Source: Euglena gracilis
Taxonomy: Eukaryota > Euglenida > Euglenophyceae > Euglenales
Length of the DNA: 64,000 bases
Direction of reading: 5' to 3'
NCBI GenBank assembly: GCA_039621445.1
Contig: CP154957.1
Location: 10,348,409 to 10,412,408, forward strand
Under the pieces are notes generated by a model. That model saw only the letters and a program-made list of their open reading frames with translations, was not told the origin of the DNA and did not search any database. Shown one piece after another: positions 10,379 to 19,692 of the stretch (positions within the stretch are counted from its first letter, which is position 1; every line of letters starts with the position of its first letter). A program made the translations under genes and the position numbers.

Positions 10379-11490
10379 AACGGTACCAAAGTGCTTTCAC
10401 GCTGTTGTGGGTAATTTTGCAAAAAATGGGGGTACCCCCTGAAGCCACCACTGACCAAGTAGCTGACGCTTTGGTACAATTATTTAAATTTTCTAAGGCC
10501 CAAGCCTGTAATGCATACAGTGCTATGCTTTTGATTCCTGGGTTTGGTGGATTGAGATTCCACACAATGTTGGCACCTTACAAAAGACTTTGGAACCAAA
10601 ATCTGGAAAAATATGGTGCATTTTGAGATCCCCTCCCAATCCTCCTGGGGCTGGCCAAGGCCCCCTTTCCCACTGATATGTGTATATTGCGTACACAACT
10701 TATTTTTTGCTCACGAATCCTCTGTTTATACAAATCTTCAGATTTGGAGAGAATCAAATGCACAACCAGTGTGTTGGGCAAGGCGCCCTATATTAAAATT
10801 AGGTGTAAAGGCCAAATATTCCACAAATGGGAAAGACTTGTGTCCATTCCACAATGCCCCCAAATAAGCCCATTTCATTTGATGATGTCCTATGTTGCAG
10901 CAACAAGGTCATTCGTCAGACCCGGGGGACCCCTTCTGATTTCATTAAAACCCCCTTTTAAGCCCATTAGTGCAGATACCATTGCTTCGATAACCAAAGA
11001 TTTTTTAGCCAAACAAGGGGTACCCCCCCAGGTGTGGGGGGCCCACTCCACCAGAGGGGCAGGGGTTGGTTTACTCAAAAAATTGGGCATTTCTGCCCAA
11101 GAAGTTTGTGAGATTGGCCCGTGGAGGGGGGTGGAGGCTTTTACAGCCCACTATCAACGACTTGGTGCCCAAGGTGCCCTGAAAAATGCCCTGGCCCTCT
11201 TAATTTCAGTGCACAATCTGGCTTCACAAGGGCAAAGTGCAGAGCCCGAGGTGTCTCGTACTCCCTCGAGGAAAACCGACAAGGGAGGATGGGACACCGA
11301 GGGCGAAGCACAAAGACCTTGTGAGCCCGACCCCCCCACCCGTAAAAGAAAATTTGTCTTCAAAAGCCCTCGGTCAGAGAGTGGGGGCCAGGGGGGGCAG
11401 AGGGGGGGGACCCCCCAAGGGAAAAGAGAAAGCGCCACAGCCGTCACGTCGGAGCCACATCGTCAGCCAGCTCCGGCGAGGCGGCACTAA
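9733..11490 (+). pseudogene. DIRS copy 2 tyrosine recombinase (one long frame, two nonsense codons)
   Basis: This frame overlaps the RNase H tail in the -1 frame and continues through the whole recombinase. Nonsense codons lie at 10153-10155 and 10624-10626. The second replaces the Trp of the FWDPLP block in copy 3. The N-terminal SAM-like part is NPSLKRYQSAFTLLW. The catalytic part has LYKSSDL, where the other copies have LYRSSDL, so the first catalytic Arg is a Lys. HSTRGAG gives the H-x-x-R box and GPWRGVEAFTAHYQR the Trp and nucleophilic Tyr. The C-terminus is read through the ICR and ends PARRH inside the ITR. It is probably inactive. Confidence 0.88.
11222..11325 (+). repeat. ICR of DIRS copy 2
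   Basis: Complement of the left tip (CACAAGGGCAAAGTGC... to GAGGTGTC) joined directly to the complement of the right tip (TCGTACTCCCTCGAGG... to CACAAAGACC). It is coding for the recombinase C-terminal extension. Confidence 0.85.
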
Positions 11491-11581
11491 GCAGGGGCTC
11501 CGAACCCAACGCGTCACAATCAAACAACAGACCGCCGGCGAGCAAGGCATGGCCTCACAAGGTCTTTGTGCTTCGCCCTCG
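11464..11581 (+). repeat. Right ITR and partial right tip of DIRS copy 2
   Basis: The ITR body is 11464-11560, the complement of the left ITR, and it encodes the last residues of the recombinase. The outer tip 11561-11581 stops at CCCTCG, where copy 3 begins with GACACC. One G is ambiguous between the two elements. Confidence 0.85.
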
Positions 11582-11606
11582 GACACCTCGGGCTCCGCAC
11601 TTTGCC

Positions 11607-11706
11607 ATTGTGAGGCCATGCCTTGCTCGCCGGCGGTTTGTTGTGCTTGTTTGGTCTGCTGGGTTAGGCGTCTCCCCTTAGTGCCTTTCTTCGCCGGAGT
11701 TGGCTG
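11607..11706 (+). repeat. Left ITR of DIRS copy 3
   Basis: CATTGTGAGGCCATGCC... to GGAGTTGGCTG. Almost perfectly inverted relative to 16004-16102, differing by a few bases and a small indel at GAAGAAAGG against GAGGCGG. Confidence 0.92.
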
Positions 11707-11861
11707 ATTCCTAATCTTGCCCTTCGACACGGAAGAAGACAGAAACTTTGAAGAACAGAGTCGGAAGAGATCAAGACAATACAACATCAATATTCAGAAC
11801 CTGTAGAACCTGAAGAATATCAAATTCAAGAAAATATTTTCAACTTTTACATTTGAAGTCA

Positions 11862-14303
11862 ATGCAGAATGTGGAGAACAAATTGGAATTATCAAGTCGA
11901 CAACCTGGACACAGTGCAGAACAAGAAACGCCAGCTGGAGAACTTGGAGATGCGGTTTCAACGTGGCGAACCGTGGCCATCACTTCCCCCCCACACATCT
12001 CAGCAGAAAATTTTCAGCAGCAGACAGCCACACACCGTGATGGCCATGGACCCTGGCAGACAGTGGGCAAAAAGCCCAGACGACAACGGAAGACATTGGG
12101 TACCCAGGGTCAAGACCCATTACATTTCAAATTGGGGTGCAGGAAACCTTCAAAATTGGCAGACCCAGCCCAGAGAGCAAAAGCCCCAGCCCACAGAGCA
12201 AATGCCCCCAACCCATCAAGATGGAACAAGGGACAAGGGGGCCAGTACAACATTGGGAAGCCAGCAGATGGCCCAGTCTGGAGCAGAAGGCCAATCCAAG
12301 GGCTATGGCAGCCCACAGGAAGGGGCAAAAGAGGTATGTACCAACCATCTTTTTCAAATTCAGCCCACAACCTCATTCCAGGGGGGAGGGGGGAGGCCCA
12401 GCAACAGGGCTCCCCCAGATTTCAATTGGGCATGGCAAGAAGCCAGAACTTACAGCCCCGGCCAAGGAGGCCAGAGCAAAAGGGGCTTGGGCCAAGGAAG
12501 CCAATCCAAGGACTATGGCAGCCACACAAGGGGTGGACCTCCAGAGGCCCCCCAGAAGCTAAAGGGCAGCCCCACAGGGGCTTTGTATTTAACACATGCC
12601 CAGCCCCAGGAGGAACAGGGGGAAGGGGAAGGACCCCCACAAGTATTTATTCATCATTCTTCAAATCCCCCAGTGGAATCAAGAAGGGGGGGACCCACAG
12701 AGGCCCCCCTATGGTATGGATACCAACACCATCATCATCAAGGAGGCCTGATAGGCAAAACAGGGGCAGTAAGCCCTATGGTATGCACTCCAACAACAAG
12801 ATCCTCCAGAGAGAGAGTGAGAAGAGAGGAGAGTGCATGCACACCCCCCAGGAAAACTTTCCCTTTTCAAGGGCTCAAGCCCTAGGGGCCCTAAGGGTGC
12901 AATGTCCAACACCCCCAGCCCAGCCCCCCCAAAATCATCTTATCCAGGAAATAAATTCCATGGAGGAGAAATGGGGAGACACCCCCCTCCATCAAAGGTT
13001 GCAAAAAAGCTTGAAATGGTGGACAAAAAATGCCCCCCCAACAACATGTCAACTCATCAGGGATGGCATTCAACCCCCTTGGGTAAACCCACCAAAATTG
13101 TCCACCCACCCAAAAATCAGAGCAAATTTGAACCTACCCCAAGCAGAAAAAATACTGCTGGATTACGAAAAATCTGGATCCGTAAAGAGGGTGAGGGATT
13201 CAACCACCCAGCACCTGATCCCCTGGTTTTTGATTTCAAAACCAGAGGGGGGCCAGACAAAATGGAGGTTAATAAGCGATTGCAGGGAAATAAATCAAAG
13301 GTTCCACGTGAAACCTTTCAAGCTGGATCACATCCAGCACATTTTTCCAGTGTTGGAAAAAGGCCACTGGGCATCCAAAATAGACCTAAAGGATGCTTAC
13401 TTCCACATACCAGTGAGCCAGGCCCTAAGGCCATTTCTGAGACATCAGGTGGGGGGGCAGACCTGGGAATTCCAGGCAGGCTGTTTTGGCCTAAATATAA
13501 TGCCCCAAATTTTTATGTCAGTAATGAAGACATTCGAAAAGCTGTGGAGAAAAAGGGGCATCCAGGTATTTATTTACCTGGACGACATTTTACTGGTGGC
13601 CCCAACACAAAACATCTTACAAAATCACCTGAACACAGTCGTCAGGGATTTAATCAAATCAGGGTTCAAAATCAATGTGAAAAAGTCCACCCTCCAGCCC
13701 AGCCAAATCGTAAATCATCTTGGATTTCAACTAAACTTCCAAGAGGGAAGATTACGGGTGCCACCCCAGAAAATAAAAACAGTAAAAAAGGAGCTGGGAA
13801 AAATGGTGAAAAAAGCTTACATGTCAAAAAGGCAACTGGCTGCCATTTTGGGCCAAATCAGATGCAATCTAATGGCCCTGCCCTTTCTAAGGGCCTTTAC
13901 GGATGCCCTGGCAATTTTTTTTGGTGGAAAATTCCACAGCCCCCTGGGACTCAAAACACCCCATTTCCCAAAGGATAAAGGATCAATTAAGGGAAATAAA
14001 AATTCTGCTAGACACCTGGGGGGGCAGACCCTTCCCCCAAAGTGCAACCAGAGAGTTGCACTCAGACAGCAGCACCCATGCCTGGGGGGGGCTGGACATT
14101 CGAACAGGCAAAATTGTGCAGGAATTTTGGAGGGAAAACTCCATTTTGCACATAAACGTCAAAGAATTAAGTGCAGCAATAAGCACAGTACAAAGCCTAA
14201 GCAAACCAGGAGAAACTGTGTCCCTATCCGTGGACAATCAAGTAATTTACTATTACTTAACAAAGGGGTCGGGGGAGAAAAGACCCCTTCAATTCCATGC
14301 TAA
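11862..14303 (+). CDS. DIRS copy 3 gag-like/reverse transcriptase polyprotein
   Basis: The longest frame of the window, 814 codons including the stop from the first ATG at 11862 (MQNVENKLELSSRQ). Residues 1-330 are basic, Gly/Gln/Pro-rich and gag-like, with the family motif GPWQTVGKKPRRQRK. Residues about 370-470 are the conserved linker with MEEKWGDTPL and IQPPWVNPPK. The RT spans about 470-690: CREINQRF, motif A KIDLKDAYFHIP near 13382, motif C IYLDDILLV near 13570, then HLGFQLNF and AAILGQIRC. Both catalytic Asp positions are kept. After FTDALAIFF the frame leaves the homologous path because a T-run near 13920 has eight Ts where copy 1 has seven, so the last ~125 codons are out-of-frame RNase H DNA. 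The product would be an RT without RNase H unless the shift is bypassed. Confidence 0.88.
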   Translation: MQNVENKLELSSRQPGHSAEQETPAGELGDAVSTWRTVAITSPPHISAENFQQQTATHRDGHGPWQTVGKKPRRQRKTLGTQGQDPLHFKLGCRKPSKLADPAQRAKAPAHRANAPNPSRWNKGQGGQYNIGKPADGPVWSRRPIQGLWQPTGRGKRGMYQPSFSNSAHNLIPGGRGEAQQQGSPRFQLGMARSQNLQPRPRRPEQKGLGPRKPIQGLWQPHKGWTSRGPPEAKGQPHRGFVFNTCPAPGGTGGRGRTPTSIYSSFFKSPSGIKKGGTHRGPPMVWIPTPSSSRRPDRQNRGSKPYGMHSNNKILQRESEKRGECMHTPQENFPFSRAQALGALRVQCPTPPAQPPQNHLIQEINSMEEKWGDTPLHQRLQKSLKWWTKNAPPTTCQLIRDGIQPPWVNPPKLSTHPKIRANLNLPQAEKILLDYEKSGSVKRVRDSTTQHLIPWFLISKPEGGQTKWRLISDCREINQRFHVKPFKLDHIQHIFPVLEKGHWASKIDLKDAYFHIPVSQALRPFLRHQVGGQTWEFQAGCFGLNIMPQIFMSVMKTFEKLWRKRGIQVFIYLDDILLVAPTQNILQNHLNTVVRDLIKSGFKINVKKSTLQPSQIVNHLGFQLNFQEGRLRVPPQKIKTVKKELGKMVKKAYMSKRQLAAILGQIRCNLMALPFLRAFTDALAIFFGGKFHSPLGLKTPHFPKDKGSIKGNKNSARHLGGQTLPPKCNQRVALRQQHPCLGGAGHSNRQNCAGILEGKLHFAHKRQRIKCSNKHSTKPKQTRRNCVPIRGQSSNLLLLNKGVGGEKTPSIPC

Positions 14304-14917
14304 GACCCTTTTTCAAATGGTGCATGGAGCACAACATAAACCTGCAAGTAAAGTGGGTCCCTTCAAAGGAATGCCTGGCAGATCCCATAAGCAGGTGGGA
14401 AATGGACAGGGGGGATTATTCCCTGGACCCCCAACTTTTTCAATGGCTGAGGCAGCAGTTCAAAAATTACATAAACCTGAAAACAGACCTTTTTGCCTCA
14501 CCAGGCAACAAAAAACTGCCACAATTTGTGGCCAGGTGGCCCCACTGGGAAGCCACAGCAGTGGATGCATTGCAATGCCCACTGGACAACATGGGGGGAC
14601 TTTATGCAAACCCCCCCTGGTCTGTAATTCAAAAATTTCTTCCCAGATTAAGAATGTTTCCACAAGCCAAAGTTTTGATGGTCACCCCCTACTGGGATTC
14701 AGCCACATGGTGGCCCCAGTTAATAAAAATGAAAGTTCCAGGGACCCCCTGCCTGAAAATCACCCCCTACATGGGTATGTTCACCAACTGCAGGGGGGAA
14801 AAAATGCCACCCCCCAGGTGGCCCCTGCTTTGCATGATTTGCTCAGGAAAATTTTGGAAGGGAAACAAGTACAAAATTCGACCACTAACGATTTCCTGGG
14901 CAGAAACCCCAGTTTAA
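13903..14917 (+). pseudogene. DIRS copy 3 RNase H and C-terminal domain
   Basis: Continuation of the polymerase after the T-run shift. Blocks are LHSDSSTHAWGG, INVKELSAAI and LSVDNQVIYYYL, which carry the RNase H acidic residues. A second shift at the G-run near 14270 moves to the frame with PFFKWCMEHN, CLADPISRW and TDLFASPGNKKLP, ending at the conserved stop after SWAETPV (14915-14917). Only the two homopolymer shifts separate it from the upstream frame. Confidence 0.85.
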
Positions 14918-16030
14918 AGCGTTATCAAAGCGCTTTTACGCTTTTATGGGTAACTTTGGAGAGAATGGGGGTACCCCCCCCTGAAGCCACCACTGACCAA
15001 GTGGTTGACGCTTTAATTCAACTGTTTCAGTTTTCAAAGGCCCAAGCACGCAATGCATACAGTGCTATGCTCTTGATCCCTGGCTTTGGAGGCCTGAGGT
15101 TCCATGCCATGTTGGCACCTTATAAAAGACTTTGGAACCAAAACCTGGAGAAATATGGTGCATTCTGGGATCCCCTCCCAATCCTCCTGGGGCTGGCACA
15201 GTCCCCCCTGCCCTCTGATATATGTACATTGCGTACACAACTCATTTTCTGTTCACGAATCCTCTGTTTATACAGAAGTTCAGATTTGGCACAGGTCCAA
15301 AGAACCACCAGTGTGCAGGGGGGGCACCCTACATCAAAATTAAGCGTAAAGGTCAAAAACTGCATAAGTGGGAGCGAGTTGTCTCCATTCCCCAGTGCCC
15401 CCAAATCAGTCCCTTTCATTTAATGATGTCTTATGTGGCAGCAACACGTTTCTTTATGAAACCTGGGGGCCCCTCCTAATTACGTTAAAACCCCCCTACA
15501 AAGCCATTAAGGCAGATACCATTGCTTCTATCACCAAAGAATTTTTGACCACAGAGGGTGTACCCCCCCAGGTTTGGGGACCCCACTCCACCAGAGGGGC
15601 AGGGGTTGGTTTGCTCAAAAAATTGGGCCTTTCTGCCCAAGAAGTTTGTGAAATTGGTCAGTGGAAGGGGGTGGAGGCTTTCACAGCCCATTATCAAAGA
15701 CTTGGTGCCCAAGGTTCTTTGGAGACTGCCCTGGACCCCCTTTTTTCAGTGCACAATCTGGCCTCACAATGGCAAAGTGCGGAGCCCGAGGTGTCTCGTA
15801 CTCCCTCGAGGCAAGCCGAAAAGGGAGGAAGGGACACCGAGGGCGAAGCACAAAGACATTGTGAGCCCGACCCCCCCGCCCATTTAAGAAAGTTTGTCTT
15901 CAAACGCCCTCGGTCAGAAGATGGGGGCCAGGGGGGGGGGGGGGGGGGGGGGGGACCCCCCAGGCCAAGATACAGCGCCATGGTCGCCACGTCGGAGAAG
16001 ACGCAGCCAACTCCGGCGAGGCGGCACTAA
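13930..16030 (+). pseudogene. DIRS copy 3 tyrosine recombinase
   Basis: The frame is open from the RNase H region to 15423 and overlaps the polymerase tail in the -1 frame, as in the other copies. The N-terminal domain has NPSLKRYQSAFTLLW and AMLLIPGFGGLRFH. The catalytic domain has the first Arg in LYRSSDL, HSTRGAG as the H-x-x-R box, GQWKG with the Trp at the third position, and EAFTAHYQRLGA with the nucleophilic Tyr. All expected active-site residues of a DIRS YR are present. Indels at the G-run near 15320 and near 15470 shift the frame between the Arg box and the H-x-x-R box. It ends PARRH at 16030 after reading through the ICR. Confidence 0.88.
15762..15865 (+). repeat. ICR of DIRS copy 3
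   Basis: Head-to-tail complements of the left tip (ends GAGGTGTC) and the right tip (starts TCGTACTCCC). The predicted circle junction would be GTACGA/GACACC. It lies within the recombinase reading frame. Confidence 0.9.
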
Positions 16031-16102
16031 GGGGAGACGCCTAACCCAGCAGACCAAACAAGCACAACAAACCGCCGGCGAGCAAGGCATGGCCGCACAA
16101 TG
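16004..16102 (+). repeat. Right ITR of DIRS copy 3
   Basis: CAGCCAACTCCGGCGAGGCG... to GCCGCACAATG. Its first bases encode the recombinase C-terminus (PARRH then stop at 16030). Confidence 0.92.
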
Positions 16103-16163
16103 TCTTTGTGCTTCGCCCTCGGTGTCCCTTCCTCCCTTTTCGGCTTGCCTCGAGGGAGTACGA

Positions 16164-16205
16164 GTGTCCCTTCCTCCCTTTTCGGTTTCCCTCGAGGGAG
16201 TACGA
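16164..16205 (+). repeat. Displaced right tip of DIRS copy 2
   Basis: GTGTCCCTTCCTCCC... to GGGAGTACGA. It matches the expected missing tip of copy 2 (3 differences from the tip predicted by copy 2's own ICR) and starts exactly where copy 2 stops at 11581. A 42-bp tandem duplication of copy 3's tip (2 differences) is the alternative. Confidence 0.75.
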
Positions 16206-18054
16206 GTGCCCTCCGCATCCGCCTAAGAAGAAGCGTCTTTTGACCCCGCATCTTGTGACCGAAGCGACCGCGCCCACCACCCGAGTCCGCCGTATCCCCT
16301 CTCAGTCCCCCCCTTTCACGAAATGCTTTTAAAAAAAAGCCTAAAAAAGCTGGCCCAAAAATTCCCCAAAAATGCCAACAGCCATCAGAGGGACAAAAAT
16401 CCAAAAACAAACATCCGGGAAAAGCCACCGGGAACAGCTGAAAATGGCCAAGTGCGGCCAAAAAATGCCCCACTGCCCCACCTAGATAGAACTAGTGTGG
16501 TGGTATTTTATTTATATAATATTTAAAATACTACATTTAAATTTTCTTTGCTGAATAAAGTGGGGGGTTTCGGGAAAAAACCAGCTGGTCACCCTCAACC
16601 CCCCCCACCGGGAGCAGTGACTTGTTTCATAACTCCTTTATAATAAAAAAAAAGAAAAACGACCCCCAAGTTTGATGCAAAAGATGCGACGATGAGATAA
16701 GTCACCGCAACACCTTGCGCCAGTGATGGGATGTACAGCTGGAAAGGTGGGAAGCTGTAAATATGACATGAACCGGTTGGGGTCCTATACAAGCAGGGTG
16801 AGACAAAAGTTAACGGTGTTCAGGCTTCTTTGCACATTTCAAGGAAAAAAATACACAAAGAAACCTGTTGGCGATAAAAAAAAGTTACATTGAATGAGAA
16901 GAGGGTGCTGATTGGTACATCCATTGACAAGTGACGGGTGAGAATCATAATTGATGTGTTATGATGTTTTGATGTGATTTGCACATGTATGCGTGGATGT
17001 GATCGGAAATATGCTGACCCCCCCCAGTCCCAGGCAAGATTCCAAGCATTATTTTTGGGGCGCCTTGAAAACCCTTGAAACACCCGAAAATTGACTTTTG
17101 GCCAATGCTAGAATGCCAAAAAAAAAGGAAAAAACTGATTCTGGCAAAATCTTTCTGCAGTCAATCGAAAAAATTCAAAAGCTCAATAAAACAAAAAACT
17201 CCAGGGGAAAAATGATTTCAGGCATCGCTGGAACATTGTCTATCTACCCAAATACAAAAAACCCACAATTTTTGACTTTTCTGATTTTGGACAATGTTCG
17301 ATGCTGGGACAGTCCTTGTCCTCGGAAACTCTGCTTCCTCAGAAACTGCTGTCCTCGGAAAATCACGCCTGAAACCGCTTTTTAAAAAACCTTGAAAAAC
17401 CTTTAAAAATGCCTCAAACACCTTCGACATACCTGATTCACGTAATGCACCGGGGGGGGACACCTTTTCCTGGGCCAAACCATACATTTTTATTAATTTT
17501 TTAAGTGGGGTCACTCCGCTTTTAGAAAAACCAGCAATCTTTTTTTGGGGGGAAAGCGTCGTACTACCCCCGGGGGGGGTCCCACTCTGGAATTCAAAAA
17601 AAAATTTATTGACCAAAGACATGGGAAAAAGGCCAAAAAACCGGGGGGGAGGGGGGGGGTCGCAATGAGTGACTAAGTGATTGTATGGCCCAATTGTGTT
17701 AACCCACCCACTTTTTCAAAAACCCACCAATGCACCCTCCCGGGGAAGCAGTTTTTCTGGGTCCGGGAGGCCAAAAAACATCGTTTCGGGCAAAAAAAAA
17801 TTTTCGATTTTTTTCACCTTTTTTTGTCTGGTTTTGACCCCAAGTCAATGGGTTGGCGGCCCAAAACGGGGCGCTGGCGGGTCGAAAAACACTCATTTTT
17901 GGCTCGAAAACGCTTTTTTCGGGTGCGGGAGGTCAAAAATCATGGTTTTGGGCAAAAAAAAAATTTCGAATTTTTTCGACTTTTTGACCCAAAAATGGCT
18001 AAGTCCACCGGCCAGGGGGGGGGCTACAGCCACAGGGGGGGGGGGGGCGGGTCG
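16206..18054. other. No gene recognised
   Basis: A-rich and T-rich sequence with G-runs after 17450. Short frames only, none with a recognisable domain. Confidence 0.5.
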
Positions 18055-18134
18055 GAAAAATTTTTTTCGCTCAAAAACACTTTTTTTGATGTTCTGAAGT
18101 GAAAAAAAGTGTTTTTGAGCGAAAAATTTTTTTC
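18055..18134. repeat. Perfect inverted repeat (33-bp arms, 14-bp loop)
   Basis: Arms 18055-18087 and 18102-18134 are exact reverse complements containing TCGCTCAAAAACACT and AGTGTTTTTGAGCGA. The loop is GATGTTCTGAAGTG. Confidence 0.95.
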
Positions 18135-18811
18135 AAAATTTTGGGTCACCTGCCTCCCGACCCCCCCTCGCCCAGCCGCCCTCGGACCCGCCGCAGGGGT
18201 CCCCGAATACCCAAAACTGGCCCAAAATCGCACAACCAGACCCCGGGAACCCCAAAAAACGGTCAAACCCCCCCCTAAACCTAATGATTGACCCCTGGTT
18301 TGGGTCCCAACTCCTCGTCCAGCCCCGGGGGAGTCATCTGAGGTGGGGTGCCCCAGGCGTCTGTCCAAAAATGATTTTTTGACCTGATGAAGGGATTTTT
18401 GGCAATTTTCGGCCATTTTAGGCTTCCCAGGTGTTTCAAAGTTCCCCCTCCCGGTCCAACACTGACTGTTTCAAATCAATGAATGCTGCCAGCTGGGATC
18501 GCTGGGCAGCAGCTTTGGGTCTACAAGTCGAGAGGAAGAAAATATGGCCAGTCTCTCCGTGTTCATGTCGGATCAACTGCAGAATGGGAGGAGGGAACGC
18601 TGAAAGAATGCATTTTTTGGTACTGTTTTGAGGGTTTTCGCCGCAAAATTTTGTCCAAGAAAGTCAAACCCAGCTGGATTTTGGCTCTTTTGGTGTGCCA
18701 GCCAGGTCCAGCCCGGCAGCCAGTAGGATCCCCCTGGACCCCCCTGGGGGGGGGGGGGTCCAGCTGGCTGGACCCCCTTAGGGGGGGGGGCAAAAACTTT
18801 CTTTCTGGCGC

Positions 18812-18999
18812 TTGAAACCGTGTCTGGGCCGATTTCGAGACTTTAAAAGTCTTAAATCTTCACCCAAACACGGTTTCAAACCAAGAACAGTGTTTTGGGC
18901 CAAGGTTTTAGGGGGGCCTGGGGGAGGGGACCGCGGCGCCGAAGGCGCCGTGGTCGCCCCCAGGCTCCCCATAAAACCTTGGCCCAAACACAGTTCTTG
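18812..18999. repeat. Two adjacent imperfect hairpins
   Basis: The first (18812-18880) pairs TTGAAACCGTGT with ACACGGTTTCAA around a short centre. The second (18882-18999) pairs about 57 bp (CAAGAAC... TTGGGCCAAGGTTTTA... GCGGCGCC) around a GAA loop. One arm of the second occurs alone at about 42947-42988. Confidence 0.85.
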
Positions 19000-19445
19000 T
19001 CACAGAAGCCGAACATTTTTTTTGCATTTTGACAAATTTTTGCCCAATAAGTTCCCCCAAAATGGCATTTTTGGCTGTTTGGGAGTCAAAATTGATTTCC
19101 CCGAAATTCCAACCTGTCCACAAGCTGGGTTGGGCAGGGATGCATAGGAAGGGGGTTCCAACCTGGGCTGCCAGGTCTTGCCAATGCTGATTGTTCAATG
19201 AAAATATCAGAAACAAATTAACCACACAGGCAATGATTTGTGCAGGAGCCGATGCCTCTTTTCTGTGCATTACAAAACCCATTTTTAGCAGTTTCTGACC
19301 CCTTCGCAGTATTTTGCGCCAAAATATTTTTCGGTCCAGCCCGGCTTCGCTGGGCTGGGAACATGCATCTTTGCTCTTTGAGTACCCCGGAGGGTTGCTG
19401 GGCTAGTTGCTAGCTACCGGGGGGGGGGATTGGGGCTAGATAAAA

Positions 19446-19692
19446 TTAGAACCGACAAAATTGGAAGCCGAAAAAATTGGTGCCAAACCTGAAAACGGCC
19501 CGGAAAACTTGGCAGGATTTTTTATGTGAAACCGTCCAGTTATGGCAAGATTTCTTCCGTGGCAACCAAAAAATTGGGGGAAAATGGGGGAAAATTGGCA
19601 GGATTTTCAAAAAAGGGCCGGAAAAAATTGGCAGGATTTCTGTACGCCAATTTTTTCCCAATCAATTTTTTTCGGCCTCCAATCCCCCCCCC
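19446..19692 (+). repeat. Dispersed repeat A, copy 1
   Basis: About 245 bp starting CGACAAAATTGGAAGCCG and ending before a C-run. It recurs in direct orientation at 21884-22126 with roughly 90% identity by eye. Its short open frames are not supported as coding. Confidence 0.85.

Larger units (their letters stand above)
11582..16163 (+). mobile_element. DIRS-type YR retrotransposon, copy 3 (best preserved)
   Basis: This is a 4.58-kb element. The left tip GACACCTCGG is at 11582 and the right tip ends GGGAGTACGA at 16163. ITRs of about 99 bp, nearly identical, lie at 11607-11706 and 16004-16102. An ICR at 15762-15865 is complementary to both tips. It has a gag-like plus RT reading frame of 814 codons from the ATG, an RNase H region and an overlapping recombinase. 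Few lesions are visible: an extra T in a T-run near 13920, a G-run shift near 14280, and shifts in the recombinase near 15320 and 15470. It is inserted in the right tip of copy 2 without target-site duplication, so it is the younger of the two. That agrees with its better preservation. Confidence 0.92.
7893..16205 (+). mobile_element. DIRS-type YR retrotransposon, copy 2 (split by nested copy 3)
   Basis: Copy 2 starts with its left tip GACACCTCGGGCTCC at 7893. It has ITRs at 7893-8017 and 11464-11560 and an ICR at 11222-11325. Its right tip stops at about 11581 after GCTTCGCCCTCG, and the remaining 42 bp of tip (GTGTCCCTTCC... to GGGAGTACGA) sits at 16164-16205, directly after copy 3. About 0.85 kb between the gag-like region and the middle of the RT is deleted relative to copy 3, removing RT motif A. 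The recombinase frame is nearly intact but has two stop codons and a Lys in place of the catalytic Arg. Confidence 0.85.

Noticed and set aside
12833-13978. 381-codon frame overlapping the copy 3 RT
   Set aside because: Shadow of the RT frame; the RT motifs are in the 11862 frame.
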